The position numbers and the translations under genes are program-made. 64,000 nucleotides of DNA from Paraspadella gotoi (lineage: Eukaryota; Chaetognatha). Shown here piece after piece: positions 58,665-64,000 of this stretch. The DNA lies in contig CM119265.1 in assembly GCA_051294375.1 (NCBI GenBank), forward strand, positions 1,360,726-1,424,725, written 5' to 3'. Numbering within the stretch: position 1 is the stretch's first letter; each line of letters opens with the position of its first letter. The notes beneath the pieces were generated by a model. It did no database searches, was not told the DNA's origin, and saw only the letters and a list, made by a program, of their open reading frames with translations.

Positions 58665-58845
58665 CTATCCATTCATTTAATAAATAAGCTACAATGATGG
58701 ACTAAAATCCACCAACCGTTCATCAGCGGCCATTGATGCTGGAGTTATTCGCTTCCCAACCCAAAGGTCCGGGATTCTAGCCCGGTGGTCGCCCAGAGTA
58801 CCTGGCCCCTAACAATGAACTGGCATAATACATAAAATATTTCAA
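58665..58845. repeat. Interspersed repeat fragments
   Basis: ATCCATTCATTTAATAAATA plus AGCTA is shared with 63,465. TGGACTAAAATCCACCA is shared (inverted) with the insert at 690-710. CCGGGATTCTAGCCCGG resembles a tRNA B-box region. A SINE is possible but not demonstrated. Confidence 0.45.
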
Positions 58846-58932
58846 TTGTATAAAAGTCATCGGACATTGTAATCTGACATTGTAATGAGACATTGTCATG
58901 AGACATTGTCATCTCACATCCCCGTCATTCAG

Positions 58933-59095
58933 CTTCTTCACCGACGTCAATTTGGAATCAAGGATTCGATTACAACGGTTGGTTCGCTGACGAACCACGC
59001 AGCGGAGGCGGCGGCAGCAGCGGCGGCAGCAGCAGCAGCTGGACGAGAGACGAAACTCGATTTTCGACGAAAAGAGAAAAAGGAGAAAGTAGGAG
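58933..59095 (+). CDS. Gly/Ser-rich exon with WNQGFDYNGWF motif
   Basis: The acceptor is CATCCCCGTCATTCAG| and the donor AGTAGGAG|GTAAGT, consensus. Entering in phase 1 it reads ASSPTSIWNQGFDYNGWFAD, EPRSGGGGSSGGSSSSW and TRDETRFSTKREKGESR, leaving in phase 2. The other frames give poly-Ala and poly-Cys/Arg translations of the GGC/AGC repeats. WNQGFDYNGWF is the only locally non-repetitive aromatic stretch in this part of the protein and a good probe for homologues. Confidence 0.75.
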
Positions 59096-59743
59096 GTAAG
59101 TTGAAGCAAGGTGAGATTAAAGTGAGAATTCTAAAAGCGAGTTTTAGATTAAACAAATATTAAATATTTCATAATATGAATCACAAAATAGGCGATGTGA
59201 ATGATTCTGATTACTTTAAGGCTCTTTCCTGGGAGTGATATCTCTGGGAGAGATACCGGCACAATCATTTTGTATTTTCCTTCTGGCTTCCATGAATGAA
59301 TTTAAACTTTTAATCAGACCCCCAACAAACCTCAATTTATCATTGATTGCCAATTTATACAGTAATATTTTTCAAATTCCCCCCTTTTTTTTCGAAGTCC
59401 CAATGTTTTTTCGGCAGAAGTTAAAATTTCGCTCAAACACTTGTGTCCCTAAATTTGGTCCAGACATTGAATGTTTTTAGTTTGTAAGAAAATATAAACT
59501 ATTTTAATAGTTTTTAGGGTATTGTCGGCGCCCCATTNNNNNNNNNNNNNNNNNNNNNNNNNNNNNNNNNNNNNNNNNNNNNNNNNNNNNNNNNNNNNNN
59601 NNNNNNNNNNNNNNNNNNNNNNNNNNNNNNNNNNNNNNNNNNNNNNNNNNNNNNNNNNNNNNNNNNNNNNNNNNNNNNNNNNNNNNNNNNNNNNNNNNNN
59701 NNNNNNNNNNNNNNNNNNNNNNNNNNNNNNNNNNNNNNNNNNN

Positions 59744-60054
59744 TCGAAAAGAGACGATTCAACTCACTACAGCAGATCGCCTCAACACTCCAGCAGATCC
59801 CTTCACCACAACAGCAGATCTCTTCATCCCAGAAGACATCTCGACTCCATCAAACCTCTATCTCGCCGCGGTCACCCCATCACTCACTCCAGCAAAGGAC
59901 CTGACAGAGGAGGAATCTCATCTCACTATAGCAGAGGACGGGACTCCAGTCTTCACAGGAGCAGAACCTTTCACTCCTCGAGATCGATTCACGCTTCCAG
60001 ACCCTTTCACACATCTCGCTCTCACTCTTTTCCGTCGGTTCACTCCAGAGAAAG
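59744..60054 (+). CDS. Ser/Arg/His repeat exon, 5' end in gap
   Basis: After a 206-N gap (59,538-59,743) the frame reads SKRDDSTHYSRSPQHSSRS, LHHNSRSLHPRRHLDSI, GPDRGGISSHYSRGRDSS, LHRSRTFHSSRSIHASRPFH and TSRSHSFPSVHSRER, ending at GAAAG|GTGATC in phase 2. The repeated unit is roughly H/Y-S-S-R-S/P-L/F-H. The missing 5' part should accept phase 2 from 59,095. Arg-Ser and His-Ser repetition continues the gene's style. No known family recognised. Confidence 0.7.
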
Positions 60055-60094
60055 GTGATCATGTCGCTTGACTGTTGTCTGGTTGGCGCTGGAC

Positions 60095-60235
60095 TCTGTT
60101 ATTCCATGAGTCACGTGAACTTGCAATCAGTAAACCGGGGCATGGAAAACCCTCAAGCCAGGTTCCAAACCCAGGACTCGTTCCATTAAAAGAAATTGCG
60201 GATAGTAATCTTCGGCCGACTTTTAAAACGCCTTA
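60095..60235. mobile_element. Degraded half of the foldback element
   Basis: GGTTCCAAACCCAGGACTCG and GCGGATAGTAATCTTCGGCC match one arm of the element at 56,407-56,913. Confidence 0.5.
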
Positions 60236-60348
60236 TATACACTTACACGGGAGTTCTTTCGACCATTAATTTCTTCACAATATACGTATATTATTTTATT
60301 AACAAACTAATTAATGTTCAATTCCTAATTTGTATATTTAACTTCAAG

Positions 60349-60556
60349 AAACTCGGCTCCTCGTCGACGAACGAACGAAAAATCGAATCACGAAATTCGA
60401 AGGAAGAATCGAGAAAGAGAAAGACCGACCGACCAAGGAAGAAGATACCAATCGCATTTGGCCGAGGAGAACGGATGGGAAGAACCGGGTTACGAATACG
60501 GGAGAACGGGAAGAACTGGGAGAACGGAGAGGGGAAGAAGATTGGAGAACATTAAG
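60349..60556 (+). CDS. Arg/Glu-rich exon with GRTGRTGRT repeat
   Basis: The acceptor is TATTTAACTTCAAG| and the donor ACATTAAG|GTAAAG. In phase 2 it reads RNSAPRRRTNEKSNHEIRRK, NRERERPTDQGRRYQSHLAE, ENGWEEPGYEYGRTGRTGRT and ERGRRLENIK, leaving in phase 0. The terminal exon starts in phase 0, so the join is exact. Reading through the donor gives VKKTLTVERYDIDRIKF and ends in the pyrimidine tract, a less likely retained-intron form. There is strong charge but still Gly-Tyr content, like the 57,062 exon. Confidence 0.75.
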
Positions 60557-60689
60557 GTAAAGAAGACATTAACCGTAGAAAGATACGATATTGACAGAAT
60601 CAAATTTAATACAAACGGACAGACTCAAAGTGACATTAAATCGATATTGAAAGAGATGTTAAGATCGGACAATTACCTTAATTATAATT

Positions 60690-61247
60690 TTTTTTTCTTT
60701 ACTTCCTCTCCTTACTTCCTCTCCTTACTTCCTCTCCTAACTTCTATCCTTACTTCCTCTTCTTACTTCCTCGCCACTTCAACATTCTTCTCCTTCCCTT
60801 CCTCCCTCCTCTCCCCTTTCTCTCCTCCCTCCCTCCCTCTCTCCTCCTCCTTCTTCCCTTCCTCCCTATCTCTTCCCCCTCCCCTCCCTCTTCTCCTCTC
60901 TCCCTCCCCTTCTCCCTTCTCCCCTCCTTTCTTCTTTCCCTCTCTTCCTCCCTCCCTCTTCCCCCTTCCCTCCCTCTCTCTTTTCTCCCTCCCTCTCTCC
61001 CTCCCTCCTCTCTCTCTGCTCCTCCCTCCCTTCTCTTTTCCCCTTCTTTCTCTCTCCCCTCCCTTCCTCCCTCCCTCCACTCTCTCCCTCCTCTCTCCCC
61101 TCCCTCCCTCCTTCCCTCTCCTCCTCCTTTCTCTTCTCCTCTCTCCCTTCCTTCCTTCCTCTCCCTTCCTCCTCCCTCCTTCTCTCCCCTTCCTCCTCTA
61201 TCTTCTCCTCCCTTCCTCCCTCCCCTCCCTCCCTCTCTCCCCCCCAG
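60690..61247. repeat. CCT/CTT polypyrimidine tract before the last exon
   Basis: About 550 bp of almost pure pyrimidine, an extreme polypyrimidine tract in the last intron. Ser/Leu/Pro plus-strand and Glu/Gly/Arg minus-strand frames are its translations. Confidence 0.9.
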
Positions 61248-61523
61248 CTCGCTTCCAACGCGACCAACCCATCCAATTCCTCCCCTTCTTCATCTTCCTC
61301 TTCCAATTCTCCTCCTCCGCATCCGACGCCGCAAAAACCCATCGAATTCGTTCCGGCGTCGAAAGTATCCAGAGAGGACGCCGCGACGCCGGGGTTTCCC
61401 ATCCCGGGGCGTCCGGCGTCGTCCTCGTCGTCTTTCAAGGCGCCGTACACGATTCCATCGTGGCATTATTGGAGCGCGCCGAAAATGATTGGCGCGCCGG
61501 AGGAAAAGGCGCCGGTCGAATAA
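61248..61523 (+). CDS. Terminal exon: Ser/Pro-rich C-terminus
   Basis: The acceptor CCCCCCCAG| in phase 0 is followed by 91 codons and TAA: LASNATNPSN, a Ser run, NSPPPHPTPQKPIEFVP, ASKVSREDAATPGFPIPGRP, ASSSSSFKAPYTIPSWHYWS and APKMIGAPEEKAPVE. It is less repetitive than other exons. The aromatic YTIPSWHYW stretch and the Pro-rich end are the best markers for homology. It is GC/CpG-rich against AT-rich flanks. AATAAA follows at 61,904. A reverse-strand frame over the same region (61,290-61,877) crosses the 26-bp repeat and is rejected. Confidence 0.8.
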   Translation, partial: LASNATNPSNSSPSSSSSSNSPPPHPTPQKPIEFVPASKVSREDAATPGFPIPGRPASSSSSFKAPYTIPSWHYWSAPKMIGAPEEKAPVE

Positions 61524-61588
61524 GAGGGAAGTGGAGGAAGGAGAAAGGCGGTGAAGAGTTGTGAAGAGTTGTGAGGAGTTGAAGAGAA

Positions 61589-62060
61589 CGTGACTGTGAT
61601 ATGTGACGGTGAAACGTGACTGTGATATGTGACAGTGAAACGTGACTGTGATATGTGACAGTGAAACGTGATTGTGACATGTGACAGTGAAACGTGACTG
61701 TGATATGTGACAGTGAAAGGTGACAGTCGAGAATGGAGGTGAAGCATGAGTGTGGAGAGTGGCATTGAAGCGTGGCTGTGAAGAGTGACAATGAGGGGTG
61801 ACGGTTAGTGGTGAATTCAAAGCGTGATGGTGATATGTGACAGTGTAGCGTGTCCTTGAGGAGTGGCAATTAAGCATGACAATGAGTTTAGACAGTGAGC
61901 AATAATAAAGTTGAACAGTGAGACAAGGAGGGGTGTCTGTGAGGCTTGATGGTGAGGCATGACAGTGAGGAATGGTATTGAAGCGTGTCCGTGAGGCGTG
62001 GCAGTAATATGTGACGGTGAAGCGTGACAGTTAGACGTGGCTGTGAAGCTTAGCAGAGAT
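61589..62060. repeat. 26-bp tandem repeat in the presumed 3' UTR
   Basis: Unit CGTGACTGTGATATGTGACA plus GTGAAA; five close copies to about 61,725, then degenerate GTGACAGTGA variants to 62,060. Confidence 0.85.
61904..61909 (+). promoter_or_regulatory. Candidate polyadenylation signal AATAAA
   Basis: The canonical hexamer lies about 380 bp after the stop codon, within the degenerate repeat. It is the first AATAAA after the terminal exon. Confidence 0.45.
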
Positions 62061-62166
62061 GGTGCGCAAAGCTCTCAGTCCAAAGTGATGACATTTCAAA
62101 ACCACGTGTCTTTTTTCGTTTAAAAATATATATTTAATAAATAAAGTTACGTTACTAAATGTTTAT

Positions 62167-62771
62167 TAAGGCGTAGTAAAATTTCTAAATTTAACTTTAA
62201 TTAAAATTCTAAAAGTGAGGAACGAACAACATTATACTAATGAACATTTATGTAATAAAAAAATTTATAATAAATTTTACAATTTACGCAGTAGGCCATA
62301 TTTATACTAGTACTAAACCAATAAATGTTAAAATTTCAAACCAGTTTTTTCTAAGATTTTTTTTGCAGATTTGGATTCGTCATAAAAAGTTGATAAAAAG
62401 AAATATAATTCTTTTTGAAAAATTCCTTCATTAAGTGGGTGGAAAATTAAAAAAAGCTATATTTTAAAATGAAAATTAACTTTTTATATATTAAATATTT
62501 TTTTTTAATTTTTAACCCACTTAATGAAAGAATTTTTAAAAATGATTTATATTTTCTTTTATCAACTTTTGACGAGGAATTCAAATCTGCAATCAAAATT
62601 AAGAAAAGCCTATTTTGAAATTTTTCGATTTTATAAGGATAGTACTATATATAAATATAGCCTACTGCAAAAATTAAAAAACATAAAATTAATTTTTTTT
62701 ACAAATTAATGTTCACTGATGGTATGTTGTTGACTTTTAGAATTTTCGTATGTAACTTTCACTACGCCTTA
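62167..62771. mobile_element. Palindromic hAT-like MITE, copy 2, with 8-bp target duplication
   Basis: TIRs TAAGGCGTAGT..AAA and TTTCACTACGCCTTA are flanked by ATGTTTAT on both sides (62,159-62,166; 62,772-62,779). The arms continue inward (GCAGTAGGCCATATTTATA against TATATTTATAGCC..ACTGC; TTGATAAAA; CATTAAGTGGG) so almost all 605 bp folds back on itself. An 8-bp duplication fits the hAT superfamily (P elements also make 8 bp). No transposase. Confidence 0.8.
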
Positions 62772-62779
62772 ATGTTTAT

Positions 62780-63056
62780 ATAAGTTTTATAAAAATTAAG
62801 AGTTCCGAGTTGGTGTTTATTTATTTTCATGAATTTTTATTTACATTTCCCTCAGCAGAGGTTTTTTTTATTATCTTTGAAACTTGTATCATAGTTCTTT
62901 TTTTTCTACTTTTACACATAGTTTAATTTAGTATGAATAAAATATCAAATTAATCACTTTTTGCTGTTTCATTATTGTTCCAAAAAAATAGGTCAGTTAA
63001 GAACAAGTTTAGTAAAAATGTAACCATTTCGATTAAATGTATCTATCTCAACAATG

Positions 63057-63119
<63 letters not shown>

Positions 63120-63465
63120 GTCCTTCACTAATTTCCATCACATCTCTACCCTCACAAATATTCAAACATACAGGAAAACATTCAAATAGTTTTATTTTCT
63201 CATAATGTTAATCGGTTGTCATTAACATCATTACTTTTCACTTTAACTTTATACTTATACTCTTGATAGATAGTAACTGACTTCTTTTGCTCCGTATCTT
63301 TGTTGACAACACATCATACAACTGACAATTTTATCACCAATGAACCAAAAAGCTCCAGTCGTTCCGGGGTCTTTCTTTTCGCAACTTTTTTCAACCCCCG
63401 TCGCGCAAAAGTCTCCATTACCCTAAGATAAGGATATGAGATTAGTACAACCATTATAAGAATTA
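62780..63465. other. AT-rich stretch with (CT)n
   Basis: A pure CT array at 63,060-63,115. Otherwise no gene signal. Confidence 0.6.
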
Positions 63466-63735
63466 TCCATTCATTTCATAAATAAGCTATCTTGCCCCTG
63501 ACTTTGGACAGGCTTTGGTGGTTTAAGGCCTCCATCACTCTTACAAGATAATAACTTAGCAGGTCTCTGCAAGCTTTTAATCAAGACTCTCTCACAGTCT
63601 AGTTTATTCCCAATCGATGAAGTGGTATAATGTTTTAAAGAATGTTTAACTTGTGAAAAGGACCACTCCCTAAGTATTAGATCGGGGAATACTCTGCAAG
63701 GACATTCTGCAAAGAGCTGTCGCACCATCTTAAAG
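63466..63735. other. Unrecognised moderately GC sequence, open on the minus strand
   Basis: The minus strand is open for 85 codons from ATG (MVRQLFAECPCRVFPDLIL onward) to a stop at 63,471. It starts beside the repeat motif ATCCATTCATTTCATAAATA that also flanks 58,665, so a transposon fragment is more likely than a host gene. I do not recognise the protein. Confidence 0.25.
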
Positions 63736-63869
63736 TGATCTTTAAAAAATTACTTCCACTAATTTCCAAAGGCACCTCATTCCTGTTCTTATCATCGCAA
63801 GAGAATGAACCTAACCCAAAGCAGAATCGGATCTGTCTTAAAAATCCATGAGTTTTCCCTTAAATGCTA

Positions 63870-64000
63870 ATCTCTGAAATTAATTTTTAACCTGATAGCT
63901 AACTCTAATCCTTCTCCAAATATTTATTCTGATCTTTTAACCCTAACTCTAATCCCTAATTGTAAACCTTAAACTTTAACTTTAATCCCTGACCATATCT
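63870..64000. repeat. Telomere-like degenerate repeat, running off the window
   Basis: TTTTAACCCTAACTCTAATC and CCCTAATTGTAAACC resemble the cores of the inverted-repeat elements above. It probably belongs to a further copy that is cut by the window edge. Confidence 0.5.

Noticed and set aside
60763-61877. Minus-strand Glu/Gly/Arg and His/Ser frames
   Set aside because: Antisense of the pyrimidine tract, the terminal exon and the 26-bp repeat.

Overview
The window looks like an animal nuclear genome, most likely a lophotrochozoan and probably a mollusc. It is AT-rich and crowded with CT/GA, TCG/GAC, ATT and TTTC microsatellites, and its genes are split by long introns. It carries several copies of a mobile element with short core repeats, an ACGG/ACTG microsatellite and a terminal hairpin. 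That is the architecture of Helentron-related elements (HINE, DINE-1, and 'pearl' of bivalves). The mollusc call is inference from this element class.

The only coding material I can support is a chain of small CpG-rich exons on the + strand from 2,002 to 61,523. It opens with a signal-peptide exon (2,002-2,068) and ends with a stop exon (61,248-61,523). Between them lie poly-Ser, Asp/Arg-rich and many His-rich exons, almost all beginning and ending in phase 1, then Tyr/Ser/Gly/Arg/Glu-rich exons (mostly phase 2) and a Ser/Pro-rich C-terminus. The 5' part has no stop, the 3' part has no start, and a candidate exon at 54,761 converts phase 1 to phase 2. I therefore favour one gene of about 60 kb encoding a roughly 1,400-residue, compositionally zoned, secreted, disordered protein. 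Two adjacent genes are the alternative. Most internal exons lack ATG and are easily missed. The function is unknown; a secreted extracellular-matrix, mineral-associated or metal-binding role is speculation from composition.

Layout: 0-7 kb holds a tandem repeat, two LTR copies and exons 1-3. 7-14 kb is noisy and gapped and holds four His/Arg-rich exons. 14-51 kb is a mosaic of inverted and direct copies of a few segments, which puts minus-strand copies of at least five exons beside the plus-strand ones; it contains further His-rich exons, Helentron-like elements and short inverted-repeat elements with a telomere-like core. 51-64 kb is cleaner and holds the Tyr/Ser-rich 3' exons, a ~500-bp foldback element, a hAT-like palindromic element and a 26-bp repeat after the stop codon.

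Sequence quality is poor in 7-51 kb. Gaps of exactly 25 or 10 N sit at copy boundaries, and the copies differ by many small indels, so some inversions may be assembly artefacts and several exon frames are only approximate. No rRNA, complete tRNA, CRISPR or bacterial-type operon was seen.
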